A DNA stretch of 64,000 bases from CAYTPI01 sp964439625 (GCA_964439625.1 CAYTPI010000018.1:1-64000), one strand, 5' to 3'; positions 27,371-36,675 are shown, counted from the stretch's first letter. Translations and numbers: made by a program. The notes: generated by a model not told the origin, from the letters alone.

Positions 27371-28210
27371 TTACTCGTCTTTAATCGCCACCACATTGAT
27401 ATAATCGTAGGGGATTTCGATCCCAGCCTCATCGAGGGCATACTTTGCCGCTGTCACAACCTGATCCATCCCGGCGACCCGCGCCCCGATATTCGGCGCA
27501 GTCCACCAGAACATCCGCATCACGACCGAACTGGACCCTAGATCGACACAGGCAACCATAGGTTCAGGGCTTTCGAGCACGCCTTCCAGCCCGATCATGG
27601 CCTGCTTGAGCACCTCACGTGCCGTTTCGATGTCTTCACTATAGCCGATGCCAACATCATATTGAGAACGCACCTTATCGTAAGCCGTAATGACCTCAAC
27701 CGAATTGGTATAAAGTTGAGCATTCGGAATGACGACCCGCCGACCATCATAGGTTTTGATCATCGTGGCGCGGGTTTCTATCTGTTCGACGGTGCCTTCG
27801 TATCCGGCAGCGATAATCTGATCGCCAATACGGAAGGGCTGGGCTACGAGAATTAAAATACCGGCAAGGAAGTTTTGGAAGATGTCCTGAAAGGCGAAGC
27901 CGATGGCAATGGAACCAATGCCGAGCAGTTCCAGCAGTTGGGAAGGGCCAAGGTTTGGGAAGACAATCGAACTGGCGATCAAAATACCACCGATGATCAC
28001 CAACACGCGGGACAAGCGGCTCAGCACGATAGCGGCCCCTTGGTTCAGGTTGGAGCGATCCATCAATCTACGAACTTGGTTACGAACGATGCCAGCGACG
28101 ATGAACGTCAGGATGAAAACAACTGCTGCCAGCAAAAAGCCCGGAAGTGCTGCGATTAGGTCGCGCCCAAACATACGAATGCTATCAACAGCAGGTTGGA
28201 TAAATGGCAC
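27371..28210 (-). CDS. Small-conductance mechanosensitive channel (MscS)
   Basis: 279 residues. N-terminal membrane helices (about 18-120), TM3 with the MscS-type Gly/Ala-rich line (SIAIGFAFQDIFQNFLAGILILVAQPFRIGDQI), the beta domain (GTVEQIETRATMIKTYDGRRVVIPNAQLYTNSVEVI) and the vestibule alpha/beta domain ending in GIEIPYDYINVV. MscS opens under membrane tension to release solutes on hypo-osmotic shock. There are only three membrane helices, which is the standard size. A second, longer MscS is at 55848-57014. Monocistronic by spacing. Confidence 0.95.
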   Translation of the reverse strand: MPFIQPAVDSIRMFGRDLIAALPGFLLAAVVFILTFIVAGIVRNQVRRLMDRSNLNQGAAIVLSRLSRVLVIIGGILIASSIVFPNLGPSQLLELLGIGSIAIGFAFQDIFQNFLAGILILVAQPFRIGDQIIAAGYEGTVEQIETRATMIKTYDGRRVVIPNAQLYTNSVEVITAYDKVRSQYDVGIGYSEDIETAREVLKQAMIGLEGVLESPEPMVACVDLGSSSVVMRMFWWTAPNIGARVAGMDQVVTAAKYALDEAGIEIPYDYINVVAIKDE

Positions 28211-28361
28211 GGTTATATCCTTTATTTGTGATTGGTTAGGGTAATATCACTACGATAACAGGCTCTGATGAAGCCTTCCATAGTTCGTCAGTGAGTGACA
28301 GTAGGCGCGGCACTACTTGGGTGGGGGGCAGCATTCACAGCGCTGAGCAATGGCACCAGAT

Positions 28362-29753
28362 TTAGAGGAGCTGACGGTTACGCCGTAGTCCAGCCTCATC
28401 GATTGAGGCAGTTGCCGCCCGCAGGTAGATGTAGCCTCCGATTCCTGCGATCACTGAGGCCGCCAGCACCCCTGCCTTGGCACTTGCCAACAAAGCCGAG
28501 TCACGGAAGGCCAAATTCGAGATGAACAGGGCCATCGTGAAGCCCACCCCTGCCAGCCAACTGGCCCCATAGATGTGCTTCCAAGTAACGCCCTCCGGCA
28601 GTGAAGTAAGGCCTAACTTGACGACAGCATAAGTCGCCCCAGTAATACCGATCTGTTTCCCGATGATCAACCCCAACATGACGCCGATGCCAACGGGTGT
28701 AAGCAGAGTGTTCAGCAGACCTCCATCGAGGGTCACACCTGCATTTGCGAGGGCAAACAACGGCAGGATCAGGAAGGTAGAAACCGGGTGCAGCGAATGT
28801 TCAATGCGCTGAAGGGGGGCTTGCATGAAGTGGGCTGCATGTTCGATCTCACGGGCCAACTCTTGTTGATCATCATTCTTGATCACCGCCTGTTTAGGGT
28901 CATCCAGCGCAGCGATTACTTGCAACTTCTGGTAGCTGTGTTCGACAAATTCAATCGGAAGGATTTTCGAACGCGCCGGGATCGTCAGGGCAACGAGCAC
29001 CCCAGCCAAGGTTGCATGGACGCCTGAGGCAAGAAACGCTGCCCAGACGAATAATCCTACTGTGACGTACACCCATGACCGCTGCACATCCAAACGGTTG
29101 AGGATGAACAAAAATACTAGCAGTCCAACCCCAATGCCGAGCGCTACGAAGTTAATATCACCGGAATAGAAAATAGCAATTACCAGAATGGAGCCGAGGT
29201 CATCGACGATGGCAAGGGCGGTCAGAAAGATTTTCAGGCTCACAGGGATGCGGGTGCGCAATAAAGCCAGAATGCCAAGGGCAAAGGCAATATCGGTGGC
29301 AATTGGTACGCCCCAGCCGCCTAGCCCCGGTGAGGTCAAATTAGCAACTATGTACAATCCCGCGGGCATGATCATCCCACCCAAAGCTGCGAACAAGGGC
29401 AGCAGCGCTTGTCGCACCGATGACAGTTCACCCACCAATACTTCGCGCTTAATCTCCAGCCCGATCACAAGAAAGAACAGTGCCATCAGCCCATCGTCGA
29501 TGAAATGCAGCAGCGATTGATGGACTTCAAAAACCCCAAGCCTGAACTCAAGCTCCATTTCCCAGAATGCGAAATACGCTTCGGAGAGCGGTGAGTTTGC
29601 TAGCACAAGCGCCGCAATCGTGGCGATAAGCAGCATAATACTGCCCGATGTTTCATTGTGCATGAACTCTGTGATGGTGTCCATAATTCGAAGTTTGGAG
29701 CCTGCATAATACGCTGAGTTATCGTCTAAAATCGGTGCTTGAGGTTTTGTCAT
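28362..29753 (-). CDS. nhaA: Na+/H+ antiporter NhaA
   Basis: 463 residues with about 12 membrane helices. NhaA hallmarks are FFLVIGLEIKREVLVGELSSVRQALLP, GGWGVPIATDIAFALGILALL, LTALAIVDDLGSILVIAIFYS (the Asp pair that binds Na+/H+) and the last helices GKQIGITGATYAVVKLGL. NhaA exchanges 2 H+ in for 1 Na+ out, using the proton gradient at high pH or salt. The start ATG at 29753 faces the rhodopsin gene, 315 bases away, so the two share a divergent control region; together they could form a light-driven sodium-export pair, which is inference. Confidence 0.95.
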   Translation of the reverse strand: MTKPQAPILDDNSAYYAGSKLRIMDTITEFMHNETSGSIMLLIATIAALVLANSPLSEAYFAFWEMELEFRLGVFEVHQSLLHFIDDGLMALFFLVIGLEIKREVLVGELSSVRQALLPLFAALGGMIMPAGLYIVANLTSPGLGGWGVPIATDIAFALGILALLRTRIPVSLKIFLTALAIVDDLGSILVIAIFYSGDINFVALGIGVGLLVFLFILNRLDVQRSWVYVTVGLFVWAAFLASGVHATLAGVLVALTIPARSKILPIEFVEHSYQKLQVIAALDDPKQAVIKNDDQQELAREIEHAAHFMQAPLQRIEHSLHPVSTFLILPLFALANAGVTLDGGLLNTLLTPVGIGVMLGLIIGKQIGITGATYAVVKLGLTSLPEGVTWKHIYGASWLAGVGFTMALFISNLAFRDSALLASAKAGVLAASVIAGIGGYIYLRAATASIDEAGLRRNRQLL

Positions 29754-29942
29754 GAAAACATTTTCTATGTTGAATTTATTACATCAACGTGATGCAAGTT
29801 AATATGCATCATGTAAATGAGCTTCGCTGCATTACATTAAATAAAGTTATACACTATTTTATTGCTGGTACACGCAGCACAAGATTTTATTAGAGTATAG
29901 ATTGCTCATCAATTCACATGTGTGATTAACAGAATTCAAATA

Positions 29943-29970
29943 GTGACAATTACACCGAATTCAATACACT
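29943..29970 (+). promoter_or_regulatory. Possible sigma70 promoter of the rhodopsin gene
   Basis: GTGACA (29943-29948) and TACACT (29965-29970) are 16 bases apart in the AT-rich divergent region between nhaA and the rhodopsin gene. The match is 5/6 and 4/6 to the consensus. It is a weak guess from sequence alone. Confidence 0.3.
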
Positions 29971-30008
29971 AAATATGTTAGTACTTTCTAAAATATCTAA
30001 ACGATAAA

Positions 30009-30025
30009 GACAAGATCTTCTTGTC
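30009..30025 (+). promoter_or_regulatory. Hairpin in the rhodopsin 5' leader
   Basis: GACAAGA (30009-30015) and TCTTGTC (30019-30025) form a perfect 7-bp stem with a 3-base loop, 44 bases before the GTG start. No T-run follows. It might stabilise the mRNA or bind a repressor; function is not shown. Confidence 0.4.
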
Positions 30026-30068
30026 TAAGAAATAAACTTTACTCTAATTTTCCTAAGGAGGCTCCTTC

Positions 30069-30860
30069 GTGGAGGCAATAACAGTAGGCCAGTATAATAT
30101 AGTATACAACATATTCTCATTTACGTTTGCATGTATGTTTGCAACGTTTATCTTTTTGGTACTCTCCCGCCAAAATGTAGCCCCACGCTACCGCGGCGCG
30201 CTGACCATGTCAGCGTTGGTTGTTGTTGTAGCTGGGTACCACTACTTTCGCATCTTTGAAAGCTGGAGTGGTGCGTTCATTATCGATGGCAGCAGCATCA
30301 GCGTCACCGGTGAACCCTTCAATGATGCGTACCGCTACATTGACTGGGCACTAACTGTGCCGTTGCTTGTTGCAGAGTTGGTTGCTGTCTTGGGTCTTTC
30401 CCGTCGTGAAAGCGGCAAGCTGACCTTCTCACTCGGCTTCGCAGCGCTGCTAATGGTCATCTTGGGTTACCCGGGAGAGATCGCTGGGGACATCACCACC
30501 CGCCTGATCTGGGGTACCCTGAGCACCATTCCATTTGTCTACATTCTATATGTGCTGTTCAGCCAACTAGGTGACACCATCAACGCTCAGACAGGTGAGG
30601 TCAAGACGCTGTTGACAAATGCGCGTCTGCTGATTTTGGCAACTTGGGGTTTCTACCCAATTGTTTACCTGCTGCCCGTTATCCTGCCGAGCGCCAGCGG
30701 CGGCACCATCGTTGCGCTTCAGGTTGGCTACGCCATCGCAGATATCCTTGCCAAGGCTGGCTATGGTCTCTTGATTTACAACATTGCCAAGCAGAAGTCC
30801 GAGCAGCTTCCAGACTGGAACCCTATCGGCGTCGAAACTGCACCAGCCGCAGGTGACTAA
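30069..30860 (+). CDS. Proton-pumping xanthorhodopsin-like microbial rhodopsin
   Basis: 263 residues, seven membrane helices. Helix C RYIDWALTVPLLVAEL carries Asp92 (proton acceptor), Thr96 and Glu103 (proton donor), the DTE motif of outward proton pumps. His58 (GYHYFR) matches the His partner of proteorhodopsin, Asp225 and Lys229 (IADILAKAGYG) are the counter-ion and retinal Schiff-base Lys. Leu100, at the spectral-tuning site, predicts green absorption. At the position of Phe152 in proteorhodopsin lies Gly149 (LIWGTLSTIPF), the open fenestration that lets xanthorhodopsin bind a carotenoid antenna. The start GTG at 30069 has AAGGAGG upstream. No retinal synthesis gene lies near. Confidence 0.95.
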   Translation: MEAITVGQYNIVYNIFSFTFACMFATFIFLVLSRQNVAPRYRGALTMSALVVVVAGYHYFRIFESWSGAFIIDGSSISVTGEPFNDAYRYIDWALTVPLLVAELVAVLGLSRRESGKLTFSLGFAALLMVILGYPGEIAGDITTRLIWGTLSTIPFVYILYVLFSQLGDTINAQTGEVKTLLTNARLLILATWGFYPIVYLLPVILPSASGGTIVALQVGYAIADILAKAGYGLLIYNIAKQKSEQLPDWNPIGVETAPAAGD

Positions 30861-30897
30861 TTTTAGTTAACATACTTTTATCCTAGTAGTTCACCCG

Positions 30898-30935
30898 CAC
30901 AGCCACCCATCCCCACAGGTGGCTGTGTGCGTTTT
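30898..30935 (+). terminator. Rho-independent terminator after the rhodopsin gene
   Basis: CACAGCCACC (30898-30907) pairs with GGTGGCTGTG (30918-30927), a 10-bp perfect stem with a 10-base loop, followed by TGC and a T-run at 30932-30935. It starts 38 bases after the rhodopsin stop and should end that transcript. Confidence 0.75.
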
Positions 30936-31099
30936 CTGCGTTAAGCCGCCACATATATAACAGCGTCACAACCAGCCGATACAACCACGTTACATTATGG
31001 CTTTTACCCTCACGGAACGCCGCCTCAATCGGTAGAATCTCAAGCATGAACGTAAGAAGATGACACGACACTGCACATTAAGCGGTAAGGCTCGGTTGA

Positions 31100-31474
31100 A
31101 TGCTCCAATCATTTGCCATTGATCGCCCCACAGGCGGACCCGCGATTGTGGTCACACTGAGTGACACATTTGATGCGGAGCGACACAAGCCAGCACTCAT
31201 CGAACGGCTGCGACGTGAACAACAAGCAGGCTTCGGTCGAAACTACCTGATCTTCGACGCTTCCAAGCTGCGCTTTCTCGACTCGCGCCTGATCCGGCAC
31301 GTAATGATCGATGCGGCCTTGCTGCTCGCCAGCGACAAATTGGTGATCGTCAACGAGAGACCCAACGACCCCGAGCTTGAATTTTTGCAGCACTTGCCCC
31401 TCTCTGATGCGGTAACAGTCTTCCAGAATATCGTGGACGCGTTAGTGTACGTCCATGTAGAAACTACTACCTAA
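31100..31474 (+). CDS. STAS-like small protein, unknown function
   Basis: 124 residues. GPAIVVTLSDTFDAERHKPALIERL, then NYLIFDASKLRFLDSRLIRHVMIDAALLLASDKLVIVNERP and AVTVFQNIVDALVYV read like a STAS/anti-sigma-antagonist fold (strand, helix, strand ending in Asp, long helix, strand, helix), where RFLDSRLIRHV resembles the phospho-Ser helix region (SSG in SpoIIAA). Ser in LDSRL could be the phospho-site. It is a possible third member of the set with 12953-13315 and 53399-53812. Partner kinase or sigma factor is not in sight. Confidence 0.55.
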   Translation: MLQSFAIDRPTGGPAIVVTLSDTFDAERHKPALIERLRREQQAGFGRNYLIFDASKLRFLDSRLIRHVMIDAALLLASDKLVIVNERPNDPELEFLQHLPLSDAVTVFQNIVDALVYVHVETTT

Positions 31475-31609
31475 GCCCTTTGATCGCGCCTAATTGACCA
31501 AAGATCCAGTGCAGCGCAGCCCAAGCTACGGTATTATCTTTCAGGCCTATTTCTAAGGGGGAATGATTAGGCCGCCACGATAGCTTTGATAACATACTAG
31601 GATAGGATA

Positions 31610-33394
31610 ATGAAACGTCGTTTAACGATGCCTGTTGCATCCGCTCTGTTTGCTTTGCTCGCTTGCGGGCCGCTTGGAGCAATTACCGGAGGTGAGGGCG
31701 ATGCTGTCGCCACCCTGCCAACCGCCGCTGAAGAAGAAATAGCCGAAGAGACACCCGTTGACCCAAGCACTGACGCCCAAGTTGACGCGCCCGCCGAAGC
31801 AGCTGAGCCTGTTGACTCGATTACCGTCACCGAGTTAGCACCTTTTCAATACACCAGCGGCGGCGGGCTTGACGTTGTTGCTCTGACACTCAGCCCAGAT
31901 GGGCAGCAGCTTGTGTCTGCCGGTTGGGGTGACGGTGTCGGCAACTCACGCGTGGTCTTCTTTGATGTCGTCAGTGGCACACCAGCGCCATCACCGGAGG
32001 AGCGCACCGGGTGGGGGCTGAGCAACCGCATCACCTATCTTGCTGGCGGGGACCTTGTGATTACAACCGACCTAATTGGTATTCTAGGAGCCTTCGACGC
32101 CACAAACTACGAGCTGCGCGGCGGTGGGAGCATCGACCCTTATCCTGGTGAAGACACGCTTGACCTCGTCACGGGTGGGGCCGATACGATTTTCACCTTG
32201 AAGAACACGGGTGAAATTGCTGAAGTCAGCATTCCATCAGGCCAGGTTGTCAACAGTGTACAGGTCTACACCTCACCAAGTGTAGACGACCTCATCCGTT
32301 TGCCCAACGGAAACCTGCTGGCGATTGGCAGCGACGTTGAATTCGATGACGCCAAAGCCCTCCGCGAGTTCAGGCCAGACCTCACACTTGTCTCAGAAAC
32401 GATCATTGACCGCGCCATAAAAGTGGGCGTCAGTGCGGATGGCAGCCAGGTATTGCTGCAAACCAAAGATGGTAGTTTGTATCTGGTAGCGTCAATCGCT
32501 GAGGTTGCGACCAGCGAGCCAATTGGAACCTTGTGCAGCAACCCCGCTGATATTGCCTTTAGTCCAGCAGGCAACCTGATTGCCGTCACAGCAGAGAACT
32601 GTGCTCAGCAAATCTATGAGGTTGAAACAGGGGCCTTAGTCTATGACTCGAATGATGCCAATGGTGGTCGTGGGGCTGTGTTTAGCCTTGATGGCACGCG
32701 TTTGTTCATGGGTACGCAGGATCGAGGCATCGCTGTCTTTGAAGTCCCTACCCCTGAAGGGTTTGTCCCCGCCGAAGCACCCGCCGTTGAAGTTGCACCA
32801 GCCGAAACCGAAGAAGCCTCGGAGCCAGCTAGCGAGTCGGATGAAGCCGCTCCGGCAGAAGTTGACACTGAACTCATCCCGATTCCGCAGAACGACGCCG
32901 AACTCGACGCGCTGCCTTTCGCCGCAGATACCGTCTCCATGGGTGAAGCAGCCAACTTCTGCCCGGAGTTTGTCACCGATGCTGACTTTGAAGGCATCTT
33001 TGGGCTGCCAGTTATCAATCGCTTTAACGATGACTTTGAGGCATTTGGCCCCGTGATCGGTTGTGGCGTTACCTTTGAAGACAACAGCTTGACCGAATAC
33101 ATCATCCGCCGGTTCCCAACCGAGCGTGATGCTCAGTTACTTTGGGTGGAGGAGCAGTACTTCTACAATCTCGATTCAGAGACAGTGGTTTTCTACGAGG
33201 ACATCGGAACGCGGGCATCTTACAATGCGCTGCCAGCCGCAGCGCAAGAAGGGTCAGATGCACCGCAAGTATTGCAGTTCTACGCAGGCGAATACCACGT
33301 AATGATCCGCTATATTAACACTACTACTGATGTACAGTCGTTGTTAGAGGCACTCGCTCGGCTGATCGTAGAGCGCATACCGACCTTGCCATAA
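31610..33394 (+). CDS. Lipoprotein with N-terminal beta-propeller-like repeats
   Basis: 594 residues. The signal MKRRLTMPVASALFALLACG ends in lipobox LLAC (Cys19). A Thr/Glu/Pro/Ala-rich linker (about 30-70) leads into repeats of VVALTLSPDGQQLVSAGW, IKVGVSADGSQVLLQTKDGSLYLV and IAFSPAGNLIAVTAE, typical of WD40/YVTN-like beta-propeller blades (residues about 75-390). A second acidic, Ala/Glu/Pro-rich linker joins a C-terminal domain (FCPEFVTDADFEGIFGLPVINRFND) of unknown type. The whole is probably outside the membrane, tethered by lipid. Function unknown. Confidence 0.7.
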   Translation: MKRRLTMPVASALFALLACGPLGAITGGEGDAVATLPTAAEEEIAEETPVDPSTDAQVDAPAEAAEPVDSITVTELAPFQYTSGGGLDVVALTLSPDGQQLVSAGWGDGVGNSRVVFFDVVSGTPAPSPEERTGWGLSNRITYLAGGDLVITTDLIGILGAFDATNYELRGGGSIDPYPGEDTLDLVTGGADTIFTLKNTGEIAEVSIPSGQVVNSVQVYTSPSVDDLIRLPNGNLLAIGSDVEFDDAKALREFRPDLTLVSETIIDRAIKVGVSADGSQVLLQTKDGSLYLVASIAEVATSEPIGTLCSNPADIAFSPAGNLIAVTAENCAQQIYEVETGALVYDSNDANGGRGAVFSLDGTRLFMGTQDRGIAVFEVPTPEGFVPAEAPAVEVAPAETEEASEPASESDEAAPAEVDTELIPIPQNDAELDALPFAADTVSMGEAANFCPEFVTDADFEGIFGLPVINRFNDDFEAFGPVIGCGVTFEDNSLTEYIIRRFPTERDAQLLWVEEQYFYNLDSETVVFYEDIGTRASYNALPAAAQEGSDAPQVLQFYAGEYHVMIRYINTTTDVQSLLEALARLIVERIPTLP

Positions 33395-33523
33395 GGTCGT
33401 TGAGCAAGTCAACCAGGGGGAAGGCCATAACCTTCCTCCTGCACATACACCGAAATTGATCACCCTGTTACTGAATGGTATAGTTGCTCCGTTGACCTTC
33501 CAACAATCAGAAAGCATCCCTTG

Positions 33524-33985
33524 ATGGGTAAAATCCACGATGTCGTCATTAAGCAGCTCGTTACCCACGCGGATGATCGCGGCTACCTGCGTGAGGTGCT
33601 GCGCGACGACGATGAGATGCTGCGTCAGTTCGGTCAGTTGACCGTCACCATGACATACCCCGGCGTCATCAAAGCGTTCCACTGGCACAAAGAGCAAGAT
33701 GATGTTTGGTATATTGCCGATGGCATGGCCCGGATTGTGATGTACGACCGTCGCCCAAACTCACCTACTTTCGGCGAGACACAGGTCATATTTACGGGGG
33801 AACAAAAGCCGCTGTCGGTGCTCATCCCAAAGGGGATTGCCCACGGCTATCAGGTATTGGGGCATAAACCCGTGCTGCTGTTCTACTGTGTGACGCACTC
33901 CTACGACCCACGTAACCCAGATGAGCAGCGTATCCCGTTTGATGACCCTGAGATCGGCTTTGATTGGTCTGTGGTTAACCGCTAG
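33524..33985 (+). CDS. RmlC-like cupin (dTDP-4-dehydrorhamnose 3,5-epimerase family)
   Basis: 153 residues from ATG 33524. RmlC features: HADDRGYLREVLRDDDEML, GVIKAFHWHKEQDDVWYIADGMARIVMYD, PKGIAHGYQVLGHKPVLLFYCVTHSYDP. The His in FHWH and the following beta core match the catalytic His region of dTDP-sugar 3,5-epimerases, but the protein is shorter than RmlC (about 180 residues) and so may act on another sugar nucleotide. It is convergent with the GT-C gene at 33982 and overlaps it by 4 bases, so they could serve the same surface glycan. Confidence 0.75.
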   Translation: MGKIHDVVIKQLVTHADDRGYLREVLRDDDEMLRQFGQLTVTMTYPGVIKAFHWHKEQDDVWYIADGMARIVMYDRRPNSPTFGETQVIFTGEQKPLSVLIPKGIAHGYQVLGHKPVLLFYCVTHSYDPRNPDEQRIPFDDPEIGFDWSVVNR

Positions 33986-35979
33986 TCTGTCTCGGCGGTC
34001 GCTTCGATCCGTTCAACACTCATAATCGCTAAGCCATCGACATAGACGGTATAGACTGCTGGGCGCTCGACTATCTCCCAAGGCCAACGGTATGTTTGAA
34101 TGAAGTAGTCGACGTTTGGGTCTGCTAAATCCGCAGCCTGAATGCGGTCTTTCTCGGGGTGGTCTGTCATTGTCAGCGCATCACTGACTTGTATGTGTGG
34201 CGCAACCGTAATGACATCACGCGGGTCATTCTCAAGAATGTACTCAACCCCCTGCCGTGTCGAAAGTCGCCAGTAATCGCGCTCGAATTCCGCCCGCCCG
34301 CCGAATGCCTCCAATTCCACAATAGGGTTGAAGTACACGCTCTGATGTGGATGGTTAACCACCATCCAGCGGATAAGGTTCAACTGCCCGACGATAAACA
34401 TCACCGTGACCGCCGCGCTCAGGCTGTTCTGTATCTTCGAGGTGCTCTTTGTATTCTGCAACACGGCATAGACGCTCGCCAACCCATAGGTAGCGATCGA
34501 CACAAGGGGCACAAACACAAAATAGAGCTGCCGCCAGCCATTGTACAGCGTAGACCCTTGAATAATGCCCGCGACAATTGGCACAGTGAGCAAACCGAAA
34601 TAGATAAGTGGCTCGCGCTTTGTCGATTGCAAAATACGCCAGCGCGCTTGCAGCACATCTACCCCCATCCGTAGACCACCAATGACAGCCAGCAGCAGCG
34701 TCCCAATTGGCAGCGTGATCGTCATCCACACAGGGATGTAATGCCAAGGTGGGTTTCGCCCCACTGTCCACAGGCCAAGGTACATCATCTCTTTGTCCCA
34801 CCCTTGATAGTCCGAGAAGAACACAATCGTATCAAAGAGGTACGTGAAAGGCGTGCCGTAAGCCGCAGGCGACATCACGATGTACGCCCCGTAAAACACA
34901 AGTAACAGCACAGGCAGGCTGGCATAGCCCAATATTGACTGACGTGATTGCTGCATTACGAAGTCAAAGCAGACGACTACCATAACAACTGCCAACAACC
35001 CCAATGCAATGAAGCGGATGGTGGTGGCGAACGCAACTGTTACAGCGAACAACAAGCCGTATGTCCATTGTTTGCTCCGCCAGTAACGGAAACCGAAGTA
35101 CAGCGCAACGGCGAACATCGCCGCAAACAACGGGTCTTTGATGTTGTATAACGAATGGACGAATAAGCGTGGAAATAAGAGATATAGAGACGCTGACGCC
35201 AGCCCATAGCGCCAATCGGAATGGCTGTCTTTGCCTAAGCGATACATTGCTAAGACACCCAACGAGCACAAGAGGAAGGTCACATAGTTGCGCAGTTGGA
35301 AATCCAACGGTGGACTGAGCTGATTTGCCTCCTCAAGTAAGACCAGCGGTAGATGCTGCGCAACACCATAATAGCGGTTGACGTACATCTGTAATGGCTC
35401 GTCAGAAAGGTGACCGAAGGCAGCCGGCGCGAGGTAAGCCATGGCTACTTGCCCATGTTGCTGCTGTAAGCGTGCATCCGGTGAGAGGCTGTAGTCGTCA
35501 TACATACTGACTCCTACCATCAAGTACAACACAAATAACCCGGCACCTATATAGAACCGATGCGGAGCATTCGCCTCCAGCTTGATGACCAATAGCAAAA
35601 GAGACAGCAGGAACAATCCACCTAGCAGCAACATTAGTAACCACCCAATCGCTGCTGCCAAGCTCACATTTGGCAGAATCGCTGTTAACTCATTGATGGG
35701 CTTAATCGGGTTTTGCCACCAGATGTAAGCACCTGCGCCTGCCATCAGCGTTACCAACAGAAGCCGCTGCCAGAGGGTGACTTTCACAAGGCTGGGAAGC
35801 AGCAGGCGCTGTAGCAGCAGGTAAAACAGGGGGACCATTGTGATTGTAAGCACACTGAATGCAATATACGTCAGAGGCGGCTTCAAGAAATAGTCAAGCC
35901 CGTAAAGCAGTATGAACGTGGCAAACAATAGTCCCAAGAAAAAGGCTGCCACAACGACAGCATACGATGAACGCTGCAC
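33982..35979 (-). CDS. GT-C-like membrane glycosyltransferase
   Basis: 665 residues with roughly 14 membrane helices. After four N-terminal helices, a non-membrane stretch (LSPDARLQQQHGQVAMAYLAPAAFGHLSDEPLQMYVNRYYGVAQHLPLVLLEE) and the loop YNIKDPLFAAMFAVALYFGFRYW resemble GT-C / PMT-type transferases using lipid-linked sugars. The C-terminal part (about 535-665) is outside the membrane. No certain catalytic Asp. It overlaps the RmlC-like gene by 4 bases. I infer a role in glycan assembly; other polytopic enzymes are possible. Confidence 0.6.
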   Translation of the reverse strand: MQRSSYAVVVAAFFLGLLFATFILLYGLDYFLKPPLTYIAFSVLTITMVPLFYLLLQRLLLPSLVKVTLWQRLLLVTLMAGAGAYIWWQNPIKPINELTAILPNVSLAAAIGWLLMLLLGGLFLLSLLLLVIKLEANAPHRFYIGAGLFVLYLMVGVSMYDDYSLSPDARLQQQHGQVAMAYLAPAAFGHLSDEPLQMYVNRYYGVAQHLPLVLLEEANQLSPPLDFQLRNYVTFLLCSLGVLAMYRLGKDSHSDWRYGLASASLYLLFPRLFVHSLYNIKDPLFAAMFAVALYFGFRYWRSKQWTYGLLFAVTVAFATTIRFIALGLLAVVMVVVCFDFVMQQSRQSILGYASLPVLLLVFYGAYIVMSPAAYGTPFTYLFDTIVFFSDYQGWDKEMMYLGLWTVGRNPPWHYIPVWMTITLPIGTLLLAVIGGLRMGVDVLQARWRILQSTKREPLIYFGLLTVPIVAGIIQGSTLYNGWRQLYFVFVPLVSIATYGLASVYAVLQNTKSTSKIQNSLSAAVTVMFIVGQLNLIRWMVVNHPHQSVYFNPIVELEAFGGRAEFERDYWRLSTRQGVEYILENDPRDVITVAPHIQVSDALTMTDHPEKDRIQAADLADPNVDYFIQTYRWPWEIVERPAVYTVYVDGLAIMSVERIEATAETD

Positions 35980-36099
35980 GAGAACCTCAGAATAAGCTCA
36001 TATTTCGGTAATATATAATACGTTTCCAGCGAGTAGGCTATAGATTATGCTAAGATTACAATGGCAACAAAGGCCGTTTAGTTAACAACTAGGAAACAC

Positions 36100-36675
36100 A
36101 TGATCAACCGCATTAGCATCCCCGACGACCCAACCCAAATCCCAAACATTTCACGAGACTACACCTATGCTGACCTTGTCCAAGCCGTCACCGCTTCTAT
36201 TGAAGAGATGTATACTTTGATTGCCAACGTGCCTGACGGCTACGTGACTTTCGCACCGACTGACCCAGAGGCCAATGATCCATACGCCGAAGACCCTAAT
36301 GATATTCACCGAGCCTGGACGCTTGGGCACAACTTGGTGCACTATAACGCCAGCGGCGAAGAGGTCGCCAGCATCACCTCGCTCCTCGCTCGCGGGGTTG
36401 AGGTCGAGCAGCGTATTCGAGCGGAGGTGCCGTGGCAGACCGTCAAAACGACGCAGCAGATGGTCACATTGCTGGAAGAGAGCAAACGCATCCGGCTGGC
36501 CTACCTCAGCGCCTGGCCCACTGACCCAAACCTCGATACCCTCTTTTTGAAATATCGTGATTGGGTTGGACCCATGAATGCCATCGCTTACGGTATCTTT
36601 GGGTTGCGGCACGACTATTCCCACCTTGATCAGGTCGCACAGATTATTCAGCAGGCTCAGGAGCAGGGCACCTGA
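36100..36675 (+). CDS. DinB-like four-helix bundle protein
   Basis: 191 residues. The order of helices (YADLVQAVTASIEEMYTLIANVP ... WTLGHNLVHYNASGEEVASITSLLARG ... WVGPMNAIAYGIFGLRHDYSHLDQVAQIIQQAQ) and His residues in GHNLVHYN and RHDYSHLDQ fit the DinB/YfiT metal-binding bundle, where three His bind a metal. Some members are thiol transferases, others uncharacterised. The start ATG at 36100 is clear. It is followed after about 65 bases by the GT gene. A second DinB-like protein is at 50378. Confidence 0.7.
   Translation: MINRISIPDDPTQIPNISRDYTYADLVQAVTASIEEMYTLIANVPDGYVTFAPTDPEANDPYAEDPNDIHRAWTLGHNLVHYNASGEEVASITSLLARGVEVEQRIRAEVPWQTVKTTQQMVTLLEESKRIRLAYLSAWPTDPNLDTLFLKYRDWVGPMNAIAYGIFGLRHDYSHLDQVAQIIQQAQEQGT

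Noticed and set aside
32641..33105. 154-residue antisense frame in the beta-propeller lipoprotein gene
   Set aside because: Caused by the Glu/Pro/Ala-rich linker on the coding strand.
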